A stretch of DNA of 64,000 nt from Lumbricus rubellus (GCA_945859605.1 OX243821.1:1914009-1978008); one strand, 5' to 3'. Shown: positions 20,231 to 31,504, counted from the first letter of the stretch. Notes: a model not told the origin generated them from the sequence alone. Program-made: numbers and translations.

Positions 20231-20640
20231 CCTGGCTGGGGCTCCGACAGTCAGGTTTACTGAAGAGGGTTGCCACTTTTTTGCTAATCCGGTTCTGAAT
20301 TTGAATGTTTGTATGTTATAGTGCACCATAAAAAATTAATTTCGCAAAGATTTTCTGGGGACGGGCTACTCCGCCCCCTCCCGGATCGTTACCCTATTTT
20401 GCTTAGACCCCAGCGGCACCCTGGCCTGCAGCCTGCTAAAATTATAATGCCATTGAAACGCCAAGTTTTTCACACACAAAAATAAAATGCTCAAGTATTC
20501 ATAATACCCGACCGTGGACTTGAAAAACACCTTTGAATAAAATTTCACATGGTGTATATATATAGGTAAGTGAGCTTCGTGCCATTGGTAGAAAATAATC
20601 CGACCCCGTTTCTCTCAACCATTCTCGATGCGCAGGTCGG
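20231..20640. repeat. B module with P1 at 20527
   Basis: TTTACTGAAGAGGGTTGCCA, AGATTTTCTGGGGACGGGCT and CCCCCTCCCGGATCG precede P1 at 20527. TATATATA follows 28 nt after the core start, and GTGAGCTTCGTGCCATTGG comes next. Confidence 0.8.
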
Positions 20641-20659
20641 TCGCATCTTGTACCGTTAT

Positions 20660-20835
20660 CATGCTCCATTGGAAACACGGTGGCACGGAGAGCGAGAGGT
20701 AACGAGTTCGAACCCATATGACGGTCGTGCTTTGCAGACTGCTATTAGCGCCATGTATAATTGCAGGCTGTCTGTTCTGTTAGTAGATAAGATTGATGTT
20801 AATTAAGATTGTTGCATAACTTATTATTACTATCG
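20660..20835 (+). mobile_element. SINE-E copy
   Basis: GGAAACACGGTGGCACGGAG and AACGAGTTCGAACCC give A- and B-box-like text. The body follows, with GTCGTGCTTTGCAGACTGCT and TTAATTAAGATTGTTGCATA. Confidence 0.75.
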
Positions 20836-20849
20836 TTGTCGTAATCGTT

Positions 20850-20909
20850 AGCTTCAGCGTCATCATCATCATCGTCGTCGTCGTCGTCGTCATCATCGTC
20901 GTCGTCGTC

Positions 20910-20964
<55 letters not shown>

Positions 20965-21040
20965 CCACCACCACCACCACCACCACCACCAACACCATCA
21001 TCATCACCATCATCATCAGCAGCAGCAGCAGCATCAACCG
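20850..21040. repeat. TCA/TCG/CCA microsatellite at SINE-E 3' end
   Basis: Mixed TCG and TCA units pass into CCA and then GCA units. The poly-Asp and poly-Met frames on the minus strand are artefacts. Confidence 0.95.
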
Positions 21041-21343
21041 TTGACTCTTTGGTGTCCGATGTCTCTATAATTGAGTCTGTCTGGGGCCGCTTGCCCCAGC
21101 TTCTTCTCCACACCAATCTACAATGCCATATTGCCATCTTCAGTGCGCCCTTTCTCTTTTTGTTTGCCGCAAGATGTACTTAATTAAACACTGAATTTAA
21201 AAAAATCAAAAACCTTTTTTAAACACCTTTAAATATATTTCTCCCATGTATTAAATACTTCCGTCAACTCACGGCTAATTAATGTTATCGTTGAATGCCT
21301 ACATGATCATAACAACAACAAAAACCACTACTATAACTCTACA
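21041..21343. repeat. A-module P2 at 21223 and preceding filler
   Basis: CTGTCTGGGGCCGCTTGCCC and CTTCTCCACACCAATCTACA recur near 45590 and 43700. P2 at 21223 is followed by ATTAAATACTTCCGTCAACT. Confidence 0.65.
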
Positions 21344-21351
21344 GTAACTGT

Positions 21352-21796
21352 CATGGATGTAAAAAAAAACCATGAAAACAAAATTTAAAAAAAACGGTAA
21401 AAACGACGTTTTTTACCCAAAAAAATAAAAAAAACGACAAGCAAACGATAAAAAACGGAAACGGAAACTAATTTGACTTTGCTACATCTAAAACCGCATT
21501 TTAACCACGAAAATCTAGATTAGGAACCTACAACACGCAGGCTATCTCTTAAATGATGATGTTAAACGATGAAATAATGACTTTAGTTAACTGAATCCTT
21601 GAGAGTTGGCGGAAAATATAAGAAATATCAGACAAAAATTAAAATTAAGGGAAATAATAATGGGAAGTAAATGTATGTAAAAATAAAGATAAATAAAAAT
21701 AAAAAAGATAAAAAACGATGGGGAAAATAAAAAACGAAAAAAACGACGTTTTTTGTGAGAGAATAAAAACCGAAAAAACCGTTTTTTACAACTATG
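21352..21796. mobile_element. hAT-like MITE (AAAAACG family), copy 2
   Basis: Termini CATGGATGTAAAAA and, on the other strand, CATAGTTGTAAAAAACGG are inverted. GTAACTGT flanks at 21344-21351 and 21797-21804. The central 200 bp is nearly identical to the 11010-11437 copy; the A-rich flanks differ. Confidence 0.9.
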
Positions 21797-21804
21797 GTAA
21801 CTGT

Positions 21805-22290
21805 CACAATCATCATCAGGATGCCAATCATGGATGTTTCCACTTAGATCTATGTTTTTTCGGTCCTGAAGTTTTCATGCATTTTCAGATAAAAGCAAAT
21901 GAAAGACGATAAAAGAGATCGATAGATTTGTTGTGAAAAAAAGGTATTCAGAAAATTTGAGCGGAAAAGTAAATATTTTCACACTTATACCGAAAAACTA
22001 AAAAAGATCATCAGAAATTTACAGCTTAGAACCTTCACCCCACCCTCAACCAAAAAATGTCTGAGACAAATCCTCAATCTAGCTTTTTCTATCCTTTTTA
22101 ATCGATCGGATCAGATCTTTTTTAAACTCAGAGTGGCATCCCTGGCATCCCTGGTCGTTAAACACTGAATGAAAAACTCGATTGTATGGCCGTCAATCTG
22201 ACATGAATTTCCTTCAAAGCTTCATTTACTACATGTGACCAGTCAAACTTTGTTTCATAAATATCTCAAGTCTTCTTTCTTTCACCGTGG
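21805..22290. repeat. Module H copy
   Basis: CACTTAGATCTATG, AGCAAATGAAAGACGATAAA and GAACCTTCACC match 26690-27130 in order. The paired downstream elements (L2-type tail, GAAT run, P2) follow in both places, so about 700 bp is a duplicated block. Confidence 0.7.
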
Positions 22291-22425
22291 CTGGGCTGGG
22301 AGCACCACTGAGTAGTTTTCTTGAAGGAGCGCTATATCATACAATGAATTAATGGACGAATGAATGAACGAATAAGTGAATGAATGAATGAATGAATGAA
22401 TGAAAGAATGAATGATGTAAAAATA
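22290..22425 (+). mobile_element. L2-type retroposon tail with GAAT run
   Basis: GGGAGCACCACTGAGTAGTT and GAGCGCTATATCATACAATG are followed by repeated GAAT units. Confidence 0.7.
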
Positions 22426-22860
22426 TAATTCTGGACACCTTTGAAAAATTGTACATTATGCTATTTAAAAGCTTCCGTCGACTCACGGTTTATTCGTTAT
22501 AAGTGACGAAATTCTTTGGTCATAAATTAAAATAATTATTATTATTACAGAATGAAAGACGACAAAAAATCAAGACATTAATGTTCGGAAGGATCAAATA
22601 AAAAAGGAAAACAAATCGAAACAAACAAATTTATTATCATCATCATCATTTCATCATTTCATCATTATCACCTTCACCGTGGAATTCTTCACCTTCGTCG
22701 TCGTCGTCGTCATTGTTAAACTTACATTAGTACTAAACTTACTAGGCCTTCTGCTATACGCAAAGATCTCTAACCCTGTGGCCTTTTTGAATGAATTACA
22801 TGTCTTTCGGGTTCTTGAGTAGCGGATATCCTCAGCCTTCTAATAGGTTGCCCCCATTGA
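22426..22860. repeat. P2 at 22435, then ATC/GTC tracts
   Basis: P2 is followed by GCTTCCGTCGACTCACGG. Short ATC runs at 22637-22668 and a GTC run at 22697-22712 follow in otherwise unassigned sequence. Confidence 0.6.
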
Positions 22861-23880
22861 TGGTGGTATATGGTAACTATGATTGCCCATTGTTAACACC
22901 ATCTGCCTTGTAACATCGAGATTCTTGGTTCGATCCTATTGTGTATTGGGACCTTGAGACTCAAGTCATTCAGTTACTCAGCGTCATCGTGTGGAGCTTC
23001 GTAATTAGATAGTGGAGCTTCATAAATTAATGATTAGTGATGATGGTGGCAACTTTAGCAATAGTGTAATTGTGAAGGTTGACGTTAACTAAGACGGGAA
23101 GGAAAGATTGATGAGTCGTGAGTTGACCAAAGCATTTAAAAAGCTTGTGGAAAATGTTTTAAAGGTATCTAAATAACTTTCCTTACATCTGACTTTCTTC
23201 TTGAATGTTTAGCGACATCTTTCGTCAAACAAGGCCGTTCATATCAACTGTGAGATTTGGCTTAGGACCGTGAGTGAACATAATACAATACCAATTGTTA
23301 TTATTATTATTCCAAAGTTTAACGTCATCCTATGACAACAAAGGCCGTTGTCGACAATATAAGATAAGCGTACAGAGTACAGTAAAAACAATCTTACAGC
23401 ATCCGAACGACAACGGAGCTTTACAATCGCAATGACATTCAATTTTTAGATAACATTAGTACGTTTGACACTCGCTCTGACCTTTGCATTGTAATAAAAT
23501 TATCTATTGCGCATTATTATTGTTCATCAATTGACTTTCAATTTTTAGATAATATAGCTTTACACTCGCTCTTATAATATTATATAGCGCCGAAAATTTT
23601 ACTTCGTCATTAGATTATGATACTTCATAAATGATTACTGGTGACGTTGGCAGCATTGGGTAATTATTGTGATAGTTAAAGCCAACTAAAACGGGAACTA
23701 AATTGATGAGCCTTCAGTTGACCAAAATATTTAAGAGCTTGTTTAATATTATTTAAAGGTGTCTAAATAAGGCCCTTTTCATTTGTTTTTGCTGGGTGTT
23801 TCACGACATCTTGCGGCAAACAAGGCCGTTCATATCAACTGCGAGATTTAACCTAGTAGGTGAGCACGATGAACGTTGAA
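22860..23880 (-). repeat. Two inverted A modules
   Basis: Here the family runs on the minus strand. The + strand shows the tRNA-like head directly (CCTTGTAACATCGAGATTCT and GGTTCGATCC), then GTGGAGCTTCGTAATTAGAT and inverted boxes near 23160 and 23753-23763. CGACATCTTGCGGCAAACAA closes the second copy. A parallel inverted copy lies at 43870-44170. Confidence 0.8.
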
Positions 23881-23929
23881 GTCACCGAGGATGATGAGCA
23901 TTCCAGTCGGTTGAGAGGCAACAAAGCAT

Positions 23930-24590
23930 AAAAATATTGCCACTGAAACGCCATTGTAAAGATTTCACACCCAAAAAATTAAGTCTGCTCTAAGCATAAT
24001 ACCCGCTGCTTTATTTAGAAAACAGCTGCAATGATTAAACACTCAATAAAGCAACAAATCTAAAAACATTGTTAAACACCTTTAACTAATATTATCTCAG
24101 CTAACAAGATCATTCTTCCATTCACAAATTATAATTGGTAATACAAGAAAACGACATTAAGCTGAGAGACGCGAAGGAATATCGTGATACGTGAGGAATC
24201 GACGGCACAAGGTGACAAGGTTAACACACTATCTCTATTAAAACTTCTAAAGTTGCAGCCGCCACCACAAAATATTATTATTAATTAAGCCTTTGAACTT
24301 GCCAGGCCTCTGTTGTCATAGACCCTGGTCAAATCGGATCCATAATTCGTACAATAAAGAGTACTGATGAAGAATTTTGTGATTGGAGTGATATCCCTTT
24401 TAGTTAGTTTTCTTTAATTAAACTGTACTTGTGTTTTTTCGATATCAATACTGTTACTTTGGTTTCAATCAAATTTATGGTTATGGTTATATAAAATAAA
24501 ATGTAGACGAAATTTTGGGCGTTTAAACGTATGACGACTAATAAAAAACCGTCAAACCGTCAAAAACGATTCGATCCTGTTCTATTTTAT
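23930..24590. repeat. Repeat-array segment with P2 at 24076
   Basis: ATTGCCACTGAAACGCCATT (B end), a missing P1, and P2 at 24076 suggest an internal deletion. A piece of the short retroposon lies at 24300-24345. GAAGAATTTTGTGATTGGAG and GACGAAATTTTGGGCG recur at 30310 and 48785. Confidence 0.6.
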
Positions 24591-24830
24591 GTGGACGGGT
24601 TAATCCAACTCCTCCATGATCATTACTCCTTTTTGCCAAGACCCACTTTGAAAAAAAATTGCCACTGAAACTCCATTGTTAAAATTTCACACTCCCGAAT
24701 AAAGTCTGAACTAGAAATAATAACCGCATTTTGGACTTGAAAGACACCTTTAAATAAAGGTTTATACGGTATATAAGTATAAGTCAGCTTTATGCAATCG
24801 TTAGATGACGCATACATTCCGTCGCCGTTG
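24590..24830. repeat. B module with P1 at 24744
   Basis: GGTTAATCCAACTCCTCCAT, GCCACTGAAACTCC and P1 at 24744, then GGTATATAAGTATAAGTCAG. Confidence 0.75.
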
Positions 24831-25240
24831 TTCTCAGCCATTCCGCCACTGGTAGCATTTTGCCAGTGCCAGTCCCAAGCCTAGATAAAGAAGGAGGGCG
24901 TCGTTAATGATTTTTTTAACACACAGTGACGTTAAACTGCAATCACCACCACCTTCAACTTCCAGAGCTCTGATCGACTGATCGGGTACCGACCAAATTA
25001 TATCCTTAACCTATAACGGAGAGGACCACCGGATTGTCCACGTCACAAACCTGCTCAACAGCAGACGACTGAAAGAAGAACCTATAACGCGCCCCAATAT
25101 TAGTTATCATTGGCGCGCCCCGAAATGCTTTTTAAATAAAAATTGCATTTTTCTCATAAAAATGGTGTCTAATTTTATCGAAAATTCCTTCCTACCTTTG
25201 ACACTTAATTCCGCCCCGTTCGCACTGTAGCAGTGCCAGC
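24831..25240. repeat. LINE-type 3' end and unassigned flank
   Basis: CCAGTCCCAAGCCTAGATAA at about 24868. GCTCAACAGCAGACGACTGA near 25053 resembles a further LINE 3' end. No gene is visible. Confidence 0.45.
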
Positions 25241-25615
25241 CCCAATCCTGGATAAAGGAGAATGGAAACGCTAATGGTCTTCGTTACCACGCAGTGATGT
25301 TAAACTGAAACTACGACCACCACTATTTTCTATACTTGTAACAATTGCTACTGTAGCTATGAGATGTCAAGCCCACAACACTGCTATGCTACTGTGGAAG
25401 AGCCAGTCCCAAGCGTGGATAAAGTAGGAGGGCAACGCTAATGGCCTTCGTTACCACACAGTGATGTTAAACTGAAAACTCGACCATCACCATTATCTAT
25501 ACTTGTAACAATTGCTACTGTAACTATGAGATGTCAAGCCCACAACACTGCTATGCTACTGTGGAAGAGCCAGTCCCAAGCGTGGATAAAGTAGGAGGGC
25601 GACGCTAATGATCCT
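25225..25615. repeat. 178-bp tandem duplication of the CCAGTCCCAAG end
   Basis: The unit GCCAGTCCCAAGCGTGGATA, AACGCTAATGG, TTGTAACAATTGCTACTGTA and GATGTCAAGCCCACAACACT occurs twice with few changes. A third, more diverged start lies at 25235. A single copy is at 30845-31025. Confidence 0.85.
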
Positions 25616-25849
25616 TGCTATGAAATTGTCTTTGAATGATAATATTATCTAAATGTCGCATCTAAAAGATGATTATTTCGGCATCAGAGATGAATATTTA
25701 TGCCGAACACATAGTGACTATAATATTATAAATTATGTAATACTCGGGTTACACGCTTAAGGCGTTAAATAAAAGTGATACCAAACACATAGAAACTAGA
25801 CACAATTGAATTTTTTGAACAACCAGAAGCGTCACATGCTTGAATATAT

Positions 25850-26020
25850 AGCGCCAGTATACAACGTTTTAAAGGTGTATCGAAGAACTACATTATCATT
25901 CGGCTCGAGTTCCGTCCCATATATATAATTTACGTTAAAAACAATTTAAAGGTGTCTTAAAAGACTCGAGAGAGTTTCTTTGAAGCAAATCTAATATAAT
26001 CGAAACAAGTCAATTGCTTC
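25850..26020 (-). repeat. Pair of inverted boxes (25869 and 25945)
   Basis: GTTTTAAAGGTGTATCGAAG and, about 80 bp on, AATTTAAAGGTGTCTTAAAA. A paralogous pair precedes SINE-E at 31340-31450. Confidence 0.65.
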
Positions 26021-26185
26021 GGTAACGTGTGGATAACACGCTGGCATAGAGAACGAGCGGAACCGAATTCGAGGACTGTTGGGCGGTCGTGCTTTGTAGA
26101 CTGCCATTAGCACCGTGTATTGCAGGCTGTTTAGTTAGTAGTTATGATTTCTATTATTTAAGATTGCTGCATAACTTATAATTAT
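26020..26185 (+). mobile_element. SINE-E copy
   Basis: TAACGTGTGGATAACACGCT and GGAACCGAATTCGAGGAC are the A- and B-box-like regions. The body ends with TTTAAGATTGCTGCATAACT. Confidence 0.75.
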
Positions 26186-26295
26186 TATTATCATCATCAT
26201 CATCATTATTGTTATTGTTGGTGTTAGTGTCAGTGTTATCGTTGTCGTGATATTGATCATCATCATCGTCGTCATCGTCATCATCGTCATCATCC

Positions 26296-26327
<32 letters not shown>

Positions 26328-26370
26328 GTCATCAACAATAACAACAACAACAACAACAACAACAACCGTA
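26186..26370. repeat. ATC/AAC microsatellite at SINE-E 3' end
   Basis: ATT/ATC units, then GTC/ATC, then an AAC run. Minus-strand poly-Asp and poly-Met frames are artefacts. Confidence 0.95.
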
Positions 26371-27140
26371 GGTGTTCGATACCTTGTAAACAATGTATCT
26401 CGCTCCAACGACTGTAGTTCTTCTCGACATCAATCCACAATGTCATCAGTCCACTCTTGGTGCAGCTGCCCACCTCGCGATGTCGTTAAACTCTCAATAG
26501 AAACAAATTAAGAAAAACATTATTTAGACACCTTTAAATAAATTTATCCAATGTATTAAATAGTTTAGTGAACACAAGGCTAATTAATTGTTGCAATCAT
26601 GTGTCACAATAAGGACAACCATCTATTTACTCTACTGCAGCTAGCCGTCATCATCACAAATGTCGGAAGATGCCACTCACGTATGATTCCACCTAGATCT
26701 ATGGTTTATCGGTCCTGAGGTGTTCATGCATTTTCAGGTAAAAACAAATGAAAGACGATAAAAAGGGCTATGTATAGATTTGTAGTGAAAGTTAAAACAA
26801 GATCATCAGAAAAGTTGAGTGTAAAAGTAAACATTTTTACACTTTTTACCGAAATGCTGAAAAGGTCTTCAGAGATTTTAAGCGTAGAACCTTCGTCCCC
26901 CCCACCTAAAAACCACGTATTTCTGAGACAAATCCTCAATCTAGCTTTTTCTAGCCTTTTTAATTTATCGGATCAGACCTTCTTTAAAAATTCAGAGTGG
27001 CTTCCCTGGTCGATAAACACTGAATGAAGAAAACTCGATTGTAGGTCAGTCAATCTGAAATGAATTTTCTTCAAACCTTCCTTTACTACATCTGACCATA
27101 CCGTCAAACTTTGCTTCATAAATATCTAAAGTCTTTTTAC
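26371..27140. repeat. P2 at 26528 and module H copy
   Basis: P2 is followed by AATTATTGTAACAATC-type decay. Module H (GATTCCACCTAGATCTATGG, GAACCTTCGTCCCCCCCACC, TTCAGAGTGGCTTCCCTGGT) parallels 21805-22290. Confidence 0.65.
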
Positions 27141-27144
27141 TTTC

Positions 27145-27345
27145 GCCGTGGCTGGGTTGGGAGCGCCTCTGAGTAGTTTACAGGGAAGAGCACTATATAA
27201 ATTCATAAAATGAATGATTGAATGAATTAATGTATGAAAGAATGAAAGAATGAATGAATGAACGAATGAATGAATGAATGAATGAATGAATGAATGAATG
27301 AACGAACAAACGAATGAACGAATGAACGAATGAATGTAAAGACTG
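27145..27345 (+). mobile_element. L2-type retroposon tail with GAAT/GAAC run
   Basis: GCTGGGTTGGGAGCGCCTCT, GAGTAGTTTACAGGGAAGAG and CACTATATAAATTCATAAAA are followed by about 110 bp of GAAT and GAAC units. Confidence 0.75.
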
Positions 27346-27870
27346 ATGTAAAAATATAATCTTGGACACCTTTGAATATTTGTTCATCAGCTTATAAAAG
27401 GCTTCCGTCGACTCGTGGCTTATTCATCGTTGTTCGAGACTTGTTTTGTCGTAAATTATAATAATATTATTATGCAGAATGAAAAACAAGAAAATCGAGA
27501 CGTTAATGTTCGGAAGGAAGAATGGATCAAAGAAAAAAGGTAGACATCATTGGATGGAATGGACTAAAAATGATGAGTTATGCCGCAATGGACAGACAGC
27601 AGTACAGTGGAGGAGGACAGTGAAAATGGCATTGGACACCTACGAAGCCCATGGTTGATGACGATGACAACAGTTAATGTAATGTAATGTATTGGTAACT
27701 ATCATCATCACAAGTTACTATCACTGTTACTCTACTACTAATGCCACCACCGTCACCGTGTCACCATCATCACCAATCATTTATGAAGCTCCATTATCTA
27801 ATTACGAAGCACCAGTTGAAGGCGCTGAGTAACTATGAGTGAAGGACTTGAGTCACAAGGTCACTATACT
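27346..27870. repeat. P2 at 27366, filler, and A-module end
   Basis: P2 with GCTTATAAAAGGCTTCCGTC. The middle (27480-27680) holds a small frame-like piece with GATGGAATGGACTAAAAATG and a TGTAATGTAATGTAAT run; no gene is called. Module A text resumes at about 27730. Confidence 0.55.
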
Positions 27871-27879
27871 TCGGCCCGC

Positions 27880-28195
27880 AACCTGCTGAATAAAATTATT
27901 ACCACTGGAATTGCTATGCAAAGATTTCAGCTTCAGATATGAAATCTGAAAATAATCATAATAGCCGCGTTTGGATTTAAAACACCTTTAAATCATTTTT
28001 AACCGGTGTATATAAATTAGTCAGTTTTGTACAATTGGCGTATCACATAAAAGGGCGTAATCTCGCTGTCGCTGCGAGCGCTCATGTTTGCCGCAAGATG
28101 TCGTTAAGCACTCAATAAACGAACAAAATAAATGTACCGACATTTTATTAAACACCTTTAAATAATTTTACACACACTGTTAAATAATTCCTTCA
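27880..28195. repeat. Repeat-array unit: B end, P1 (27982), P2 (28152)
   Basis: CGGCCCGCAACCTGCTGAAT begins it. TATATAA follows P1 by 27 nt. GTTTGCCGCAAGATGTCGTT precedes P2. It is the counterpart of 6290-6640. Confidence 0.8.
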
Positions 28196-28700
28196 ATAAC
28201 GGCCATTTTGGTAAGCCCGAAGACCGCGTGTCTGTTTTCAAAACAATAATTTATAGTTGCCAACGACGGAACTAAAACAGAGAGCAGCGGCAACTCGCCT
28301 GCATCCCACAATGCAAAGCGGTCGGTAAGTAAGTAAGTAACTAATAAATCGAAGCGCTTTATAATTATCACCCTTTGCTTCGATTTATTTATTTATTAAG
28401 TACGTACTTGTTTGTTTGTATGTGCACTTGTTATAGTACCCCTTCAAGCTCTCACTACTCAGAGGCCCTCCCGATGCAGAGCGAACACTGCATCGGAGTT
28501 TCACGCCGAAGCGCTGAGCAATTGTAAGTGAAGGACTTGCCCAAGGTCCTTACGCGGGGAGGTGAATTCGAACCTCGGACCTTCCGGCTCCAAGGCAACG
28601 ACGCCACCACTAGACCACCGCGCCCCACAGTACTTACTTACTGACCGCCATATTGTTTTGAAAATGGGCACGTTGTCTTCGAGATTACCGCCCTTTTAAT
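28195..28700. repeat. Inverted duplication around a SINE insertion
   Basis: GGCCATTTTGGTAAGCCCGA to GCATCCCACAATGCAAAGCG (28200-28320) reads as the reverse complement of 6955-7050. GTAAGTAAGTAAG at 28325 mirrors CTTACTTACTG at 28634. The SINE at 28415-28630 lies between the arms. Confidence 0.65.
28415..28630 (-). mobile_element. tRNA-derived SINE family 1 with AAAC tail
   Basis: On the minus strand: GGGGCGCGGTGGTCTAGTGG (A-box-like), GGTTCGAATTC (B-box-like), body, then ACAAGTGCACATACAAACAA tail. GTACTT on both sides is a possible short target duplication. The uninterrupted target is visible at 6880-6950. Confidence 0.85.
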
Positions 28701-29080
28701 ATCTTTAATGCTGCAGACACCGCTACGACCGCTAATTAACTATACCTATAAAATAGAAAACTTGATTTTATATATGCTGAACGTGTACCATAAAACAAGG
28801 TCAATTACGCAAAGATTTTCAGGGGACGGACATTTTTGCTTAGGCTCCATCGGTACTCCGGACAGCAACCTTTAAATTATTTAAATTGGAACGCCACTGT
28901 AAAGATTTCACACTCAAAACTCAAATCTGAACTAAGCATGGCTTAAAAACACCTTTAAATCTAAATATAAAATGCTTATATAAGAAAGTCAAGGTACCAC
29001 AATCTGTGGATCCAATCTCCGCATGACTCTATTCTCAATGCGAGGGTCGACCGCGTCGATCATTACAATCAATCAATCAT
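28700..29080. repeat. B module with P1 at 28949
   Basis: TTACCGCCCTTTTAATATCT, ACCATAAAACAAGGTCAATT and AGATTTTCAGGGGACGG lead to P1 at 28949, CTTATATAAG and the flank CTCAATGCGAGGGTCGACC. It is the counterpart of 7020-7500, without the AT microsatellite. Confidence 0.75.
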
Positions 29081-29084
29081 TGAT

Positions 29085-29225
29085 TCATTCAAGAATTTAT
29101 ATAGCAATTCTGCAAGGGGGACTACTCAGAAGCGCTCCAGACTCTAGTAGCCTAATAATCCCAGAAAGTAGACGTAGCTCCTGTGGAAGCCCATTCCAGA
29201 CAACTGGGTCGATCACATTGGATAA
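29085..29225 (-). pseudogene. L2/CR1-like LINE 3' fragment
   Basis: Same fragment and same right junction as 7495-7690 but about 50 bp shorter, lacking the poly-T-rich portion. Confidence 0.7.
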
Positions 29226-29350
29226 CAAACTGGCATGGTTAGCGATAGGTAATGGCTTCGAGTCCCCGTTCGGGCGGTCGTGCTTTGTAGGCTGCTGTTA
29301 GCGCCGTGTATTGCAGGGAGTCTGTTCTGTTAGCAGCTAAGTTTTATGTT
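29215..29350 (+). mobile_element. SINE-E copy with GGT tail
   Basis: GGATAACAAACTGGCATGG and AATGGCTTCGAGTCCCC are the promoter-like parts. The tail is GGT/GAT-rich (29358-29430), as at 7840. Confidence 0.7.
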
Positions 29351-29429
29351 AAAAAAGAAGGTGGTGATCGTGGTGGTGGTGGTGATCGGGGTGGTGGTGA
29401 TGTTGGTAGTAGTAGGAGGTGTTGGTGGT

Positions 29430-30185
29430 GGTGTTTTACTGAACATTGTCATCACATAATTTTGTCCTGAATTTTACGCTAAAAGTGCACCACTAGCGAT
29501 TTAATTCTGCAAAGATTTTCTAGGGCGGGCTAATCTAGCCCCCCCCCGATCGCTACCCTATTTTGCACCCTGACCCGCAATCTGCCGAAAAATATTGCCG
29601 CTGGAACACCATTACAGAGATTTCACCCTCATATAAATTATATAAAATCTGAACAAAGTATGATATCAACCTTTGGTCTTAACCACCTTTAAATAACTTT
29701 TTATTCGGTATATGTAAGTAAGTCACATTCAGTGCAATATGTTGTGATAACAAAAAGTCAAATCTCGCAGTTGATATTGAACAGCCTTGTTTGCCGCTAG
29801 ATGTTGTTAAACACTCAACAAAAGAACACACGAGAAGACAAAACTAGACACCTTTAAAACAATGCTTTTCAAGTTTATAAATGCTTCTGTCAACTCAATT
29901 TCAACAATTATTATTTTTGACATAATTTTTAGTCTTGATAATATACTGCTAATGCTGCCAACACCACACCACCACTAGTCATTTATTAACCTTCCCTGTA
30001 TAATGTGTATATTGATGCAAAGTTTCCTTCGATGACAGACAATAACTGAGCAAAAGGACTTGAATCACATAGTCCTAGTAATAAACAGCAACCATCCAAG
30101 AGGATCGAACATGTCTTTATTTGCCTAACAAGCCAACTGAGCACCATTATTATATCCCTCAATAGATTCAACACCATAGAAAACA
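29430..30185. repeat. Repeat-array unit: B, P1 (29683), P2 (29848), A
   Basis: Counterpart of 7930-8560 and the right end of the 6.2-8.5 kb / 27.9-30.0 kb duplication. Module A ends with GAGGATCGAACATGTC. Confidence 0.75.
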
Positions 30186-30760
30186 AACGAAATCGGCAAA
30201 ATTAGACACCTTTAATTCCAGATTGTTTTTGTTAACTATTGTCTTAGCGAAAAACGAATTAATTTAACGTTAAAGAGAATTTGCGAGCTAAATAAAGTGC
30301 GTACTGATGAAGAATTTTGTGATTGGAGTGATATCCATTGTAGATAGCTTGCCTTAAACTGTACTTGTGGGGTTTTCGTTTCGATATCAAACTGTTAGAT
30401 GGGTTTCAATAAAATTTATGATTATGGTTATTTTTATATAAATGTAGACAAATTTTAAACGTATGACGACTAAAAAAGCGTCAAAATCGTCAAAACGATG
30501 CGATCCTGTTCTATTTTTTGTGGACGGGTTAATCCAACTTTTCCCGGATTATTACTCCTTTTTGCCAAGACCCTTTCGGTCCGCAGCCTGCTGAAAAAAA
30601 AATTGCCACTGAAACGCCACTGTAATAATTTCACACTCCAAAATAAAATCTGAACTAAGAATAATAGCCGCTTTTTGGACTTACAAGACACCTTTAAATA
30701 AAGATTTTCGCGGAAAATAAATGTAAGTGAGTCAGCTTTTGTCCAATTGAGAGATGACGC
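30185..30760. repeat. P2 (30206), degraded C, B and P1 (30688)
   Basis: ATTAGACACCTTTAATTCCA is followed by GAAGAATTTTGTGATTGGAG and GTAGACAAATTTTAAACG (C-like). Then come CGGGTTAATCCAACTTTTCC, CCGCAGCCTGCTG and P1 at 30688. Confidence 0.65.
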
Positions 30761-31190
30761 AAATATTCGTCGCTGTGATCTTTCATTTTCATTCCGTTGT
30801 TATCAGCCATTCCCACCAATGGTTGCACTCTGCCTGGTCTGCCAGCGCCAGTCCCAAGCCTAGATGAAGGAGGAGGGCGTCGCTAATGACGTTAAACTGA
30901 AATTACGACCACCACCACTGTCTACTTGTAGCAGTTGCAACAGTAACCAGTAGATGTCAAGCCCACAACACTGATATGCTACTGTGGAAGAGCCAGTGCC
31001 GAGCATTGATAAAAGAGGAGGGCGACACTAATTATCCTCGCTTTGAAAATGTCGTTGAATGGTATATACATGTCGCATATAAAAGGTGATTATTTTGGCA
31101 TCAAGGATGAATAAATTATAATTATACACGTAGTGACTAATGACTATAACATTACAAATTGTGCTTGATTCACGATACATAGCATCAAAA
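30761..31190. repeat. LINE-type 3' end, single copy of the 25.2-25.7 kb block
   Basis: GCGCCAGTCCCAAGCCTAGA, AGATGTCAAGCCCACAACAC and GATTATTTTGGCATCAAGGA follow the order of 25225-25700. Confidence 0.65.
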
Positions 31191-31194
31191 GGAG

Positions 31195-31310
31195 GAGGAT
31201 TCCAATTTGACCAGGGTCTATGAAAACAGAGGCCGTTACCCTGGACAGAAATTTGCTCGGCGTTTTACAGCACTTATGAGCAAGGTACTAGACCAGTGTT
31301 ACTAAGCAAT
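31195..31310 (+). mobile_element. Short retroposon family, + copy
   Basis: AATTTGACCAGGGTCTATGA, GAGGCCGTTACCCTGGACAG and CACTTATGAGCAAGGTACTA match 6648-6750 in inverted orientation. Confidence 0.7.
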
Positions 31311-31319
31311 AAAAAGTGT

Positions 31320-31500
31320 CTAATGCTTGAATATACTTCGCAGAACATAACGTTTTAAAGGCGTAGGTAAGTTCCTGAATATTACTTGGCTTGAGTTCTG
31401 TTCCTTATAATATATATAGTATACTATGAAAATTATTTAAAGGTGTCTTAAAAGATTCGAAAGAGACTTATTGAAACAAATCAAATCTAATTTAAGATAG
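31320..31500 (-). repeat. Pair of inverted boxes (31352 and 31440)
   Basis: AACGTTTTAAAGGCGTAGGT and ATTTAAAGGTGTCTTAAAAG, as at 25850-26020. Confidence 0.65.
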
Positions 31501-31504
31501 TCAA

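Noticed and set aside
20780..21137. Poly-Asp and poly-Met proteins, also at 26135, 31630, 36192 and 44943
   Set aside because: Trinucleotide microsatellite frames; no start context, no conserved flanking sequence and opposite-strand duplicates.
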